Source of the DNA: Spirochaetia bacterium
GTDB lineage: Bacteria > Spirochaetota > Spirochaetia > PWKH01
Reading direction: 5' to 3'
Length of the DNA: 5,248 nt
NCBI GenBank assembly: GCA_007128345.1
Contig: SKXS01000002.1
Coordinates: forward strand, 1 to 5,248
Position 1 is the first letter of the stretch; each line of letters starts with the position of its first letter. Below the pieces are notes generated by a model. The model did not search any database and was not told the origin of the DNA. It saw nothing but the letters and a program-made list of their open reading frames with translations. The position numbers and the translations under genes are program-made. This document shows positions 1 to 5,248 of the stretch, one piece after another.

Positions 1-481
1 AAGTTGTGTATAGACCTAACACTTCTACTATATCACTTCTTTTTGATATCGTACACTACAACTAGTAAAAACTTTTCATCCACTTCATACATCGTACAGA
101 AAAATTGCTCATCTGAGACTTAATTATTCATGATATGGTATCATCAGTTTTCATAATCGTCAGATAATTGTATGCATGTATAATTCAATCTTAAATTGTA
201 TTGAGGGACTGCTGTTTTGGGCTACGAGAGATTAGGGTTCATCTGCGTAAACAGTATGTTTGGATTCATGTCTGCATATAATTTTATTGAGGAAAGTGAC
301 GTATCGTCATCCGTATAAAACTGATTGGCGCGGGTGCTTCGTCGTAGGGGTATGTCAATAGATAAATTTTTATAAATATACTGTAGACGTATGGAGCAAA
401 GCATACTAATCTATATGCGTACAAGAGGTCTCGCCAATTATACGATTCAGTACCGCGTAACACATTCAAGGAGGCATGTGT
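1..481. other. AT-rich stretch with no supported gene
   Basis: No reading frame here has a ribosome binding site, a recognisable motif or protein-like composition; two minus-strand open frames are rich in rare residues and one runs antisense into the next gene. The stretch contains two perfect short dyads (ATGATA-TGG-TATCAT at 130-144 and TGACG-TAT-CGTCA at 297-309) and a direct repeat ATCGTACA at 48-55 and 91-98. Possible -10-like hexamers occur (TATAAT at 179-184, CATACT at 402-407), but neither has a good -35 box at proper spacing, so I call no promoter. The promoter of the gene at 482 should nevertheless lie in this region. Confidence 0.6.
468..474 (+). promoter_or_regulatory. Shine-Dalgarno AAGGAGG that sets the start of the DUF3892-like gene
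   Basis: A perfect AAGGAGG lies here. The first in-frame ATG, at 476, is only 1 nt away, too close for initiation, while the ATG at 482 is 7 nt away, the usual distance. The start is therefore placed at 482, removing two residues (Met-Cys) from the longest possible reading. Confidence 0.85.
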
Positions 482-793
482 ATGAAAGAATATCCTGAGT
501 ACCTGATTTTTGCTGTGCATAGGAATACGGACCAGGCTGCTCACATAGATAAAGTCAAGGCTTTTTTTCACTACCATCCTGAAGACCGGCATAACACAAC
601 CCGCGAGTACACAAAAAATCAAATACTCGAACTCATGGAATCAGGAGCCATATGTATGACAGGCATTGAGCAGAACGGAATCTACGTACCCCATGAACGG
701 GTTCTTTCAATCACTATTTACGGGTATCCATATCTGAAAGTACATAAAGATGCCGAACCTCGGGATGATCTGGGGGTTGTCGAGGAATTCTAG
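482..793 (+). CDS. small DUF3892-like protein of unknown function
   Basis: This encodes a 103-residue soluble protein with no signal peptide or membrane segment. Its plan resembles the DUF3892 family: a short N-terminal strand (YLIFAVHR, residues 7-14), a central helix after Y43-T44 (NQILELMESGAI, 46-57) where the family has its 'eeAi..ie.G' segment, a strand containing V69, and a C-terminal tail GYPYLKVHKDAEPRDDLGVVEEF (81-103). That tail matches the family ending of the form yLrt..D....DNL..LPeF. The match was made by eye. Family members are usually shorter, about 60-90 residues; here the extra length lies between the first strand and the helix (about 20-42, rich in His and charged residues). 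No biochemical role is established for the family. It stands alone, 128 nt before the lipoprotein gene on the same strand. An alternative is an unrelated small protein with a convergent tail. Confidence 0.72.
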   Translation: MKEYPEYLIFAVHRNTDQAAHIDKVKAFFHYHPEDRHNTTREYTKNQILELMESGAICMTGIEQNGIYVPHERVLSITIYGYPYLKVHKDAEPRDDLGVVEEF

Positions 794-921
794 CTTACAT
801 TACCGGTGAGAATCTATTGATCAGCTGTACTTTTTCCTCTGCATGACGTAAGATGATCGTATGAAGGCCTCCTGCATTTCTTGCAGTGAAGCGCTAAAAA
901 AAGTTCCAGCAGGATGCATGA

Positions 922-1584
922 ATGAATACACACACTGGTCTAGCCGCTGTCTGTGCGGCTGTATTGCTGCTTATAACCGGATGCATGGATATGCTGATGC
1001 CTCTGCCTGAAGTTGATCGCCCTGAGCACGAAGAGTCGTCAATGATTGTGCTTCAGTTGGGTACGAGGGAGCGTGACGGGAAAACTAAACCAGTCCCTTC
1101 TGCAAACCATTCTGCATGGATTCCATGGGTTGTTAACCAGGAAGGTGAGCTGGTCAGATTCAAAGCTTCTGTGAATGTTTCCGACCTTGATACGTTCTTC
1201 TACAGCGAGAACCTGAACTCAGGCACATACCTGCTCCACGGGTTTTATCATGTGTACATAGACTACAGCCTGATTGATGATGGGGAGATAGCCCGGTACG
1301 GCCCCTATGAAGGTTATCCCTACCATGTCAGACAGGAATTGCCATTTGATTCACCAATCACATACTCACTCAGTTCGTCATCGGTACTGTCGCTCGGAAG
1401 ATTCTTTGCCGCATATGAGTTGGTCGGCGGATTGTGGAGCAGGGAAGAAGACCGCTACCGGGTAGTGCCTGATTCACTTTCCTATGAAGTTGTCTCCGGG
1501 GACAGAGCGATTCTGGAAATTATGAAGGGCTGGACACACTCGAACTGGAATGTCTGGAGTCAGCGTAATCAGATAGCTGAATGA
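922..1584 (+). CDS. predicted outer-surface or periplasmic lipoprotein, orphan
   Basis: The 220-residue product begins with a hydrophobic signal (residues 7-19) followed by a lipobox L-I-T-G-C, so signal peptidase II should cleave before Cys21, which would be lipidated. The mature start is C-M-D-M. The rest looks beta-rich and aromatic: GTYLLHGFYHVYIDY (101-115), YGPYEGYPYHVRQELPF (126-142), then YSLSSSSVLSLGRFFAAYEL (148-167). This suggests a beta-sandwich, but I recognise no family. The start is fixed because the codon just upstream (TGA, 919-921) is an in-frame stop, and AGGA at 911-914 sits 7 nt before the ATG. Three ATGs in three frames overlap here (914, 918, 922); only the last opens a protein-like frame. 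Oddly, the signal's n-region (MNTHTG) has no Lys or Arg. The 128-nt gap before it contains a small hairpin (CTGCA-TTTCT-TGCAG, 872-886) with no U-tract and no clear promoter. Confidence 0.82.
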   Translation: MNTHTGLAAVCAAVLLLITGCMDMLMPLPEVDRPEHEESSMIVLQLGTRERDGKTKPVPSANHSAWIPWVVNQEGELVRFKASVNVSDLDTFFYSENLNSGTYLLHGFYHVYIDYSLIDDGEIARYGPYEGYPYHVRQELPFDSPITYSLSSSSVLSLGRFFAAYELVGGLWSREEDRYRVVPDSLSYEVVSGDRAILEIMKGWTHSNWNVWSQRNQIAE

Positions 1585-1870
1585 AACGTATGTAAATCTG
1601 CCAGAACTACTGTGCCTGATGAATCATGTCTATGCACAGGAGATGAACCTGCTGTTTTCCTGAATATTTTTTCAGCAGTTTCATATGTCGTATGGAAAAA
1701 TCATTCACGAGTGAACTATGTATCGTCAAGTAGATGGCAAGAAGATTCCTGACTTTTAAGCAATACCGGGTGTTGCAATCAAAGTGCTTCATTGCACGAG
1801 ATCCATAGATGCATATAGAGATGGTATTTTCTTCCAGCTGTCATACAATGTCGGCAGATTGCTGCGGTTT

Positions 1871-1897
1871 ATGATAATCATGATAAGCATGATAGAC
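1871..1897. repeat. three imperfect 9-bp tandem repeats
   Basis: ATGATAATC, ATGATAAGC and ATGATAGAC follow each other directly, sharing the core ATGATA. The array is short and low-complexity. It could be replication slippage or a set of protein-binding half sites, and nothing nearby shows which. Confidence 0.6.
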
Positions 1898-2061
1898 CCT
1901 GCTGGTGCTGTAGGTATGCATGTGAGCGAATACTCCCTACACTTCAGGGCTGATTTTACTAAATAATTGTCAATTGTATTCTTGCAGGTATGATTTTTGC
2001 TCTTACCGAATCTGTCGTACGGAGGAAGACACTTGTATGGAATAATTACTGACTGATGGTG

Positions 2062-2085
2062 CCAGGCAGGGCTGATCCTTCCTGG
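2062..2085. repeat. stem-loop, possible weak terminator of the SAM hydrolase transcript
   Basis: CCAGG-C-AGG pairs with CCT-T-CCTGG around the 6-nt loop GCTGAT: eight base pairs with one C/T mismatch. It lies about 110 nt downstream of the minus-strand hydrolase stop codon. No run of U follows it on either strand, so it is not a canonical intrinsic terminator. It is the strongest local hairpin I found between the two converging transcripts. Confidence 0.35.
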
Positions 2086-2195
2086 ACAGCGGGCCATGCA
2101 TAAACCTTCTGCATGTATCAGGAAAGCAGACCCAAAGGTGAATTTCATGCAGGCAATCAGCTTTCTGTAAGACAACAAAACATGGAGTTGTGCCG

Positions 2196-3038
2196 TTAGG
2201 TTACCTTACGCATCGCCACTTTCCACTGCTGACCTGTTCCAATGTTGTACGCCTTGGCAAAACTGCCCTGGTTTATGGCGATACCCATACGGAAGAGGGA
2301 GTTCGTGTATACAATAGCTCCGCCCACCATCACATCGGCGAAGCTCCTTCCGTAGGTGATGGTGTTCTGGTATACCAGCATCGCGTTGTTGAAGATGCTC
2401 ACTTCCAGTTTCTCGCCGAAGGATATGCCGAGGGTGGAAAACATCTTGTGGTCAATACTGGTCCACAGGCTTCCAAACCTTACATCAAGTACATCGATTG
2501 TCCCAATGACATGGTCGCCTTCTAGCTCTGATTCGGTTGTTGGAAGGATGACTGTATCATGCATATCAAGCTGGGGGCCGACCTCTTCATAAGAGATCAG
2601 ACCTGAAGCCAGCTTTGCACCTGTGTAGGCATAGACATCACGTCCATGGAAAGTGTAGGAGGCTTCAGTGTTCTCTCTTCTATGCTTTCTCTCCTCGATT
2701 TCCCTGACGGCTTCCAGTCCGACATGTTTGCATATGTGGGTGAGTGTTCCGTTATCTGGAGTTACAATATACTGCCCGGTTTTTGTCAGGGCGACCACAC
2801 TCTTACGGTTAGTTCCCACGCCGGGATCCACAACCGATACAAAGACAGTCCCCTCCGGCCAGTACTCAACTGTCTGCACCAGGCGGTAGGAGGCTTCAAA
2901 GATGTTGTAGGGAGGGATGTTATGGGTAAGATCGAAAGTCTTGAGGTTCGCATCGACACCCAATGCTACGCCGTACATGGCGCTGACCGCGCCGTCAACC
3001 AAACCAAAATCTGATTGAAACACAAGAAATTTTTTCAT
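2196..3038 (-). CDS. S-adenosylmethionine hydrolase (adenosine-forming), DUF62/SAM hydroxide adenosyltransferase
   Basis: The 280-residue protein is full length for the family (about 260-290). The family is known to use an activated water or hydroxide to split S-adenosylmethionine into adenosine and methionine, and is related to the fluorinase and chlorinase (SalL). Seen here: the N-terminal FQSDFGLVDGAVSAMYGV (7-24), DLTHNIPPYNI (36-46), VVDPGVGTNR (69-78), TPDNG (93-97) and TFHGRDVYA (129-137). The catalytic Asp-Arg-His triad is present as D71, R78 and H131, with spacing close to that of the archaeal enzymes. A C-terminal beta domain follows from about 175, with FGSLWTS (188-194) where relatives often have FGN..TN. 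It lacks a signal peptide, so it acts in the cytoplasm. The start ATG is preceded on the minus strand by GGGTGAG (3044-3050), 5 nt away. It is transcribed divergently from the amino-acid ABC importer, and the two promoters overlap. The halogenase activities are unlikely because the hydroxide-type triad is intact. Confidence 0.93.
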   Translation of the reverse strand: MKKFLVFQSDFGLVDGAVSAMYGVALGVDANLKTFDLTHNIPPYNIFEASYRLVQTVEYWPEGTVFVSVVDPGVGTNRKSVVALTKTGQYIVTPDNGTLTHICKHVGLEAVREIEERKHRRENTEASYTFHGRDVYAYTGAKLASGLISYEEVGPQLDMHDTVILPTTESELEGDHVIGTIDVLDVRFGSLWTSIDHKMFSTLGISFGEKLEVSIFNNAMLVYQNTITYGRSFADVMVGGAIVYTNSLFRMGIAINQGSFAKAYNIGTGQQWKVAMRKVT

Positions 3039-3076
3039 AGCTTCTCACCCTTCCTGAGAAAACAGCCATATTTAAC

Positions 3077-3105
3077 TTGACAAGACATATTAGGAAAAAT
3101 ACTAT
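3077..3105 (+). promoter_or_regulatory. sigma-70-type promoter of the ABC importer operon
   Basis: The -35 box is a perfect TTGACA (3077-3082), followed by exactly 17 bp and the -10 box TACTAT (3100-3105), which matches four of six consensus bases. Transcription should begin near 3112, giving a leader of about 70 nt before the binding-protein gene. This is the best promoter match I found in the window. Confidence 0.75.
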
Positions 3106-3117
3106 ACCAGATAGTGT
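3099..3117. promoter_or_regulatory. inverted repeat over both -10 boxes, candidate operator
   Basis: ACTAT-ACCAG-ATAGT is a perfect 5-bp dyad with a 5-bp centre (3101-3115). It extends to seven positions per arm with one mismatch (ATACTAT / ATAGTGT). It covers the -10 of both divergent promoters and the expected plus-strand start site, a position where a bound dimeric repressor would block both. No regulator gene lies in the window and the motif matches no operator I recognise. Part of the symmetry could simply come from two -10 boxes facing opposite ways. Confidence 0.4.
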
Positions 3118-3130
3118 ATACGACCATCAA
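3101..3130 (-). promoter_or_regulatory. divergent promoter of the SAM hydrolase gene
   Basis: Read on the minus strand, TTGATG (3130-3125) is followed after 18 bp by TATAGT (3106-3101), which matches five of six -10 consensus bases. Transcription would begin near 3094, about 55 nt before the start codon. Its -10 box lies almost exactly on top of the -10 box of the plus-strand promoter, so RNA polymerase could not occupy both at once. Confidence 0.55.
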
Positions 3131-3168
3131 GATAGATTCTTTATAAAGACAAAGAGAGTCTACGGTCG
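3121..3168 (+). promoter_or_regulatory. structured 5' leader of the ABC importer mRNA
   Basis: The leader can fold into an inner stem of ten pairs, two of them G-U, joining TAGATTCTTT (3133-3142) to 3153-3162 around a 10-nt loop. An outer stem joins CGACC (3121-3125) to GGTCG (3164-3168). It ends two nucleotides before the Shine-Dalgarno sequence. A perfect 12-bp palindrome TCTTTATAAAGA (3138-3149) offers a competing fold. No U-tract follows, so it is not an intrinsic terminator, and it does not resemble a SAM riboswitch or another class known to me. It could protect the mRNA 5' end or modulate ribosome access. Confidence 0.4.
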
Positions 3169-3170
3169 AT

Positions 3171-3177
3171 AAGGAGG
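3171..3177 (+). promoter_or_regulatory. Shine-Dalgarno AAGGAGG of the binding-protein gene, with two possible starts
   Basis: The strong AAGGAGG lies only 4 nt before the ATG at 3182 and 7 nt before an in-frame GTG at 3185. Spacing alone favours GTG and codon preference favours ATG. The choice removes one residue from the signal peptide and leaves the mature protein unchanged. Confidence 0.8.
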
Positions 3178-3181
3178 TATT

Positions 3182-4039
3182 ATGGTGCGAAAATTTATCA
3201 TGCTGGCAGCTGTTCTGCTTATGTTAGGTTCACTTGCTTTTGCTGCAGGTGCAAGGGAAGCTGCTCCTGTTGTGACAGATGAGGGTCTGTACGGCACAAC
3301 TATGGATCCCAGGCTGTTTACTCCCGGAAAGCTCACTGTTGGTACTGGAGATCCGGTATATCCGCCATGGATGCTTAACAATGATCCTGCTGGAGGCGAG
3401 GGATTTGAGAACGGAATCGTGTATGCCCTGGCAGCAGAGATGGGATTTGCCCACGAAGATGTAGTCTGGGTGGGCCAGACCTTCGATCAGGCAATTGCCC
3501 CCGGTGCCAAGCCCTACGATTTTGCCATCCAGCAGATATCGGTAACTGAAGCCAGATCCCAAATCGTAACCTTTTCACAGGTCTACTTCCAGCCTGACAA
3601 GGCCGTTGTGGCGCTTCCTGGAAGCGCAGTTGAAGGGGCAGCCAGCTTTGCAGATTTGCGTAAAGCAAACTGGGGGGTCACCATAGGTACTACCGATCTT
3701 GACTACCTGGAAAACATCCTGGAGATTCGTAATGCAGCAGTTTTTGACGACCAGATCGGCACCTTTCAGGCACTGCAGGGCGGATTCATCGATGCCACGG
3801 TTGTATCGCTCCCAGTAGCTCTGTACGTGACTGCTGTCCAGGTACCGCAGGCGAAGATCACCGCACTGCTTCCCCCGGACATGAACGACCGGGGTCATGG
3901 GCTTCTCTTCCAGAAGGATAATCCCCTGGTGGAATGGATTGATGAAGCGCTTACCGCGATCATAGAACGCGGGGTCATCGAAGATCTGATCGGCACATAT
4001 CTGGTAGCTGACGTAAATATCGTGGAGATCAATCAATGA
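3182..4039 (+). CDS. ABC importer substrate-binding protein, family 3 (polar amino-acid type)
   Basis: The 285-residue product is a periplasmic solute-binding protein of the SBP_bac_3 type. It starts with a Sec signal (MVRKF, then a hydrophobic core 6-19), probably cleaved after AFA near residue 21; no lipobox Cys is present. Family landmarks are YPPW (60-63), GGEGFENGIVYALAAEMGF (71-89), FDQAIAPGAKPYDFAIQQISVTEAR (101-125) containing the conserved carboxylate-binding Arg125, FSQVYF (131-136), WGVTIGTTDLDYLE (164-177) and the lobe-2 segment GGFIDATVVSLPVAL (200-214). In that last segment relatives usually read DA..VDLP, whereas here the ligand-contacting Asp is Ser209. The closing segment NPLVEWIDEALTAIIERGVIEDLIGTYL (247-274) is typical. 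It would deliver its ligand to the permease encoded immediately downstream, whose start codon overlaps its stop (ATGA). The ligand cannot be named; the family covers amino acids, opines and related small acids. Confidence 0.93.
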   Translation: MVRKFIMLAAVLLMLGSLAFAAGAREAAPVVTDEGLYGTTMDPRLFTPGKLTVGTGDPVYPPWMLNNDPAGGEGFENGIVYALAAEMGFAHEDVVWVGQTFDQAIAPGAKPYDFAIQQISVTEARSQIVTFSQVYFQPDKAVVALPGSAVEGAASFADLRKANWGVTIGTTDLDYLENILEIRNAAVFDDQIGTFQALQGGFIDATVVSLPVALYVTAVQVPQAKITALLPPDMNDRGHGLLFQKDNPLVEWIDEALTAIIERGVIEDLIGTYLVADVNIVEINQ

Positions 4040-4902
4040 GTCAGGAGGGTTCTGCGCCGGAAACTGGCCGTACTCCGGCTCCTCCGGCGCGCAAGACCCT
4101 CTCACTGCGTGAACGGGTAGTTCCGTATCTCATAAGTATAACCAGCGTGGTGGTGGTGTTCAGCGGAATAGGCTACATCATCACCAGCGCTGAACAGTGG
4201 CCGAGAATCAAGTTCCAGTTCTTCAATTGGAATGCCATCACGGAGGCGTTTCCCAATGTGCTGAGAGGGTTTCTGGTCAACATGCAGGTCTGGGTGATAG
4301 CTCTGGTCGCCATTGCCCTGTGGGCATTAGTCCTTGCTGTCTTCCGTTCACTCCATGGACCATGGTTTGCCCCTCTGCGGGTGTTTGCCATCCTCTATAT
4401 TGACCTATTCAGAGGGCTTCCGTCTCTGCTGCTCGTGCTGGTCTTCGGGTTTGGAGTCCCTGCCCTGAATATTCCCGGTCTTCCCAGGACCAATTTGTTC
4501 TGGGGGGGTACAGCTATGGTGCTGAGCTACTCTGCGTATGCATCTGAGGTGTACCGTTCCGGCATGGAGGCTGTCCATGACGGCCAGCGTGCAGCGGCAA
4601 AGGCGCTTGGACTCTCCCAATGGCAGACTTTGAGACATGCCATTGTACCGCAGGCGGTGAGGAACGTACTACCGGCACTTCTGAACCTCGCCGTAGCCCT
4701 GCAGAAGGACGTAGCATTGTTAAGTGTCATCGGAGTTCGTGACGCTGTCAGGGAAGCGCAAATCTACACAGCCAGGACCTTCAACTACTCCTCTCTCATA
4801 GCGGCAGCGATGCTCTTCCTTGCAGCAACCATACCGATGGCACGACTGACTGACTATGTGGCAAAGAAGGACCGTGAACGGCGGCTCCAAAGGACGGTAT
4901 AA
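4036..4902 (+). CDS. ABC importer permease, HisM/GlnP type
   Basis: This 288-residue inner-membrane protein forms the translocation path of the importer. A polar, Pro-rich cytoplasmic N-terminus (1-28) precedes hydrophobic segments at about 31-51, 81-104, 114-141, 157-175, 212-233 and 253-271. The family signature LFRGLPSLLLVLVFGFG (124-140) is followed by the cytoplasmic EAA loop, EAVHDGQRAAAKALGLSQWQTLRHAIVPQA (178-207), which docks on the ATPase, and ALQKDVALLSVIGV (221-234). Family members are often near 220 residues; the added length is N-terminal, including an extra predicted membrane segment. Only one permease gene is seen, so a homodimer is likely unless a partner follows beyond the window. 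Its ATG overlaps the binding-protein stop by 4 nt, with GGAG (4024-4027) 8 nt upstream, which implies coupled translation. Confidence 0.94.
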   Translation: MSQEGSAPETGRTPAPPARKTLSLRERVVPYLISITSVVVVFSGIGYIITSAEQWPRIKFQFFNWNAITEAFPNVLRGFLVNMQVWVIALVAIALWALVLAVFRSLHGPWFAPLRVFAILYIDLFRGLPSLLLVLVFGFGVPALNIPGLPRTNLFWGGTAMVLSYSAYASEVYRSGMEAVHDGQRAAAKALGLSQWQTLRHAIVPQAVRNVLPALLNLAVALQKDVALLSVIGVRDAVREAQIYTARTFNYSSLIAAAMLFLAATIPMARLTDYVAKKDRERRLQRTV

Positions 4903-4904
4903 GG

Positions 4905-5248
4905 GTGCAGCGGATCTCTATTGACAACCTGACCAAGTACTATGGAAAAAACCTGGTGCTCGACGGGGTGGACCTTTCGGTGCAGGAACATGAGGTGATC
5001 TGCCTCATCGGCGCTTCCGGATCCGGGAAATCCACGCTCCTGCGGTGCATCAACAGGCTTGTTGAATTTGACCACGGCACCATCAGTCTTGACGGAATCT
5101 CCATCGAAGATTCGAAGTTTGGTAAAAATGAACTGCACAAACGCATTGGTATTGTCTTCCAGGCATATAACCTCTTTCCTCACATAAATGTACTGCATAA
5201 TATTACGCTCGCGCCGATCAAGGTCCACAAAGTTTCCCGCAAAGAGAG
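4905..5248 (+). CDS. ABC importer ATPase, GlnQ/HisP type, 3' end beyond the window
   Basis: The first 114 codons are present and the frame is open at the window edge. The product would be the cytoplasmic nucleotide-binding subunit that powers the importer. Seen are the A-loop Y12-Y13 (LTKYYGKNLVLDGVDL), the Walker A motif GASGSGKST (36-44) followed by LLRCINRL, typical of polar amino-acid transporters, and the Q-loop VFQAYNLFPH (84-93) with Gln86. The signature (LSGGQ), Walker B and H-loop fall outside the window; the family is usually 240-260 residues. The start is GTG at 4905, two nucleotides after the permease stop, with AAAGGA (4889-4894) 10 nt upstream; no ATG is available that would keep the conserved N-terminal strand. 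The tight spacing makes it the third gene of the importer operon. Confidence 0.93.
   Translation, partial: MQRISIDNLTKYYGKNLVLDGVDLSVQEHEVICLIGASGSGKSTLLRCINRLVEFDHGTISLDGISIEDSKFGKNELHKRIGIVFQAYNLFPHINVLHNITLAPIKVHKVSRKE

Larger units (their letters stand above)
1585..2195. other. 611-bp intergenic stretch with no supported gene
   Basis: Open frames exist on both strands, the longest on the minus strand at 1789-2178, but it starts at TTG without a ribosome binding site and its translation is rich in Cys, His, Met and Asn with no recognisable motif. It may be plain spacer or a long-decayed gene. Structures seen are a tandem 9-bp repeat (1871-1897), a hairpin (2062-2085), an inverted repeat CTGCATG/CATGCAG (2109-2115 and 2146-2152), a weak dyad CTGAA-TATTTT-TTCAG (1660-1675) nested in CTGCTG/CAGCAG (1649-1678), and several TGCATG hexamers. 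I see no tRNA, insertion sequence ends or strong terminator. Transcripts from both flanking genes converge on this stretch. Confidence 0.55.

Noticed and set aside
284..622. 112-codon minus-strand frame overlapping the DUF3892-like gene
   Set aside because: The plus-strand gene has a perfect ribosome binding site and a family-like tail, while this frame has neither.
914..925. Three-codon mini frame (ATG at 914) whose TGA overlaps the lipoprotein start, considered as a leader peptide
   Set aside because: The only purine-rich ribosome binding site overlaps its own ATG, so it could not be initiated normally; the overlap of ATGs looks incidental.
1649..1680. CTGCTG/CAGCAG inverted repeat after the lipoprotein gene, considered as its terminator
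   Set aside because: The stem is short, the spacer is 18 nt and the T-run lies inside the loop rather than after the stem, so it does not fit an intrinsic terminator.
1685..2022. Near-identical TGTCGTATGGA (1686) and TGTCGTACGGA (2011)
   Set aside because: A pair of 11-mers differing at one base is expected by chance at this sequence length, and no spacing or strand pattern supports a shared role.
1789..2178. 129-codon minus-strand open frame directly downstream of the SAM hydrolase
   Set aside because: It begins at TTG without a Shine-Dalgarno sequence, and its translation is rich in Cys, His, Met and Asn with no recognisable motif. A decayed gene cannot be excluded, but nothing supports a functional one.
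3039..3181. SAM riboswitch between the SAM hydrolase and importer genes
   Set aside because: The leader hairpin lacks the multi-helix core, kink-turn and conserved blocks of the SAM riboswitch classes, and neither leader is long enough for SAM-I.
3575..4105. 176-codon minus-strand frame antisense to the binding-protein gene
   Set aside because: It mirrors a strongly conserved gene on the other strand and has no motifs of its own, so it is a shadow frame.

Overview
The window looks like a piece of a spirochaete chromosome, most plausibly near Sphaerochaeta/Spirochaeta. The grounds are indirect: mid-GC coding DNA, strong AAGGAGG ribosome binding sites, an orphan lipoprotein with a spirochaete-like lipobox, and a binding-protein signal peptide ending AFA-AGAREAA, a style common in that group. 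No rRNA or other phylogenetic marker is present, so this assignment is tentative.

Layout. Positions 1-481 are AT-rich and hold no convincing gene, only short dyads. A small cytoplasmic protein of DUF3892 type (482-793) and an orphan lipoprotein (922-1584) follow, both on the plus strand. Positions 1585-2195 form a second long stretch with no gene I can support. From 2196 the window holds well-conserved genes: a minus-strand S-adenosylmethionine hydrolase (DUF62/SAM hydroxide adenosyltransferase family, 2196-3038), then, divergently on the plus strand, a polar amino-acid-type ABC importer in the order binding protein (3182-4039), permease (4036-4902) and ATPase (4905 to the window edge, truncated). 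The three importer genes overlap or nearly touch and should form one operon.

The most informative non-coding piece is the 143-bp gap 3039-3181 between the hydrolase and the importer. It holds a good promoter for each direction, and their -10 boxes occupy nearly the same bases, inside a short inverted repeat. This suggests mutually exclusive or jointly repressed transcription of the two units. Downstream, the importer leader can fold into a two-part hairpin that ends 2 nt before the Shine-Dalgarno sequence. The SAM hydrolase releases adenosine and methionine, so the arrangement hints at a link between SAM turnover and uptake of an amino acid or related small molecule. That link is inference. 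The binding protein keeps the family's carboxylate-binding Arg, but the usual lobe-2 Asp that contacts the ligand amino group appears to be Ser, so the ligand may not be a standard alpha-amino acid.

I found no CRISPR array, RNA gene, insertion sequence or recognisable new multi-gene system.
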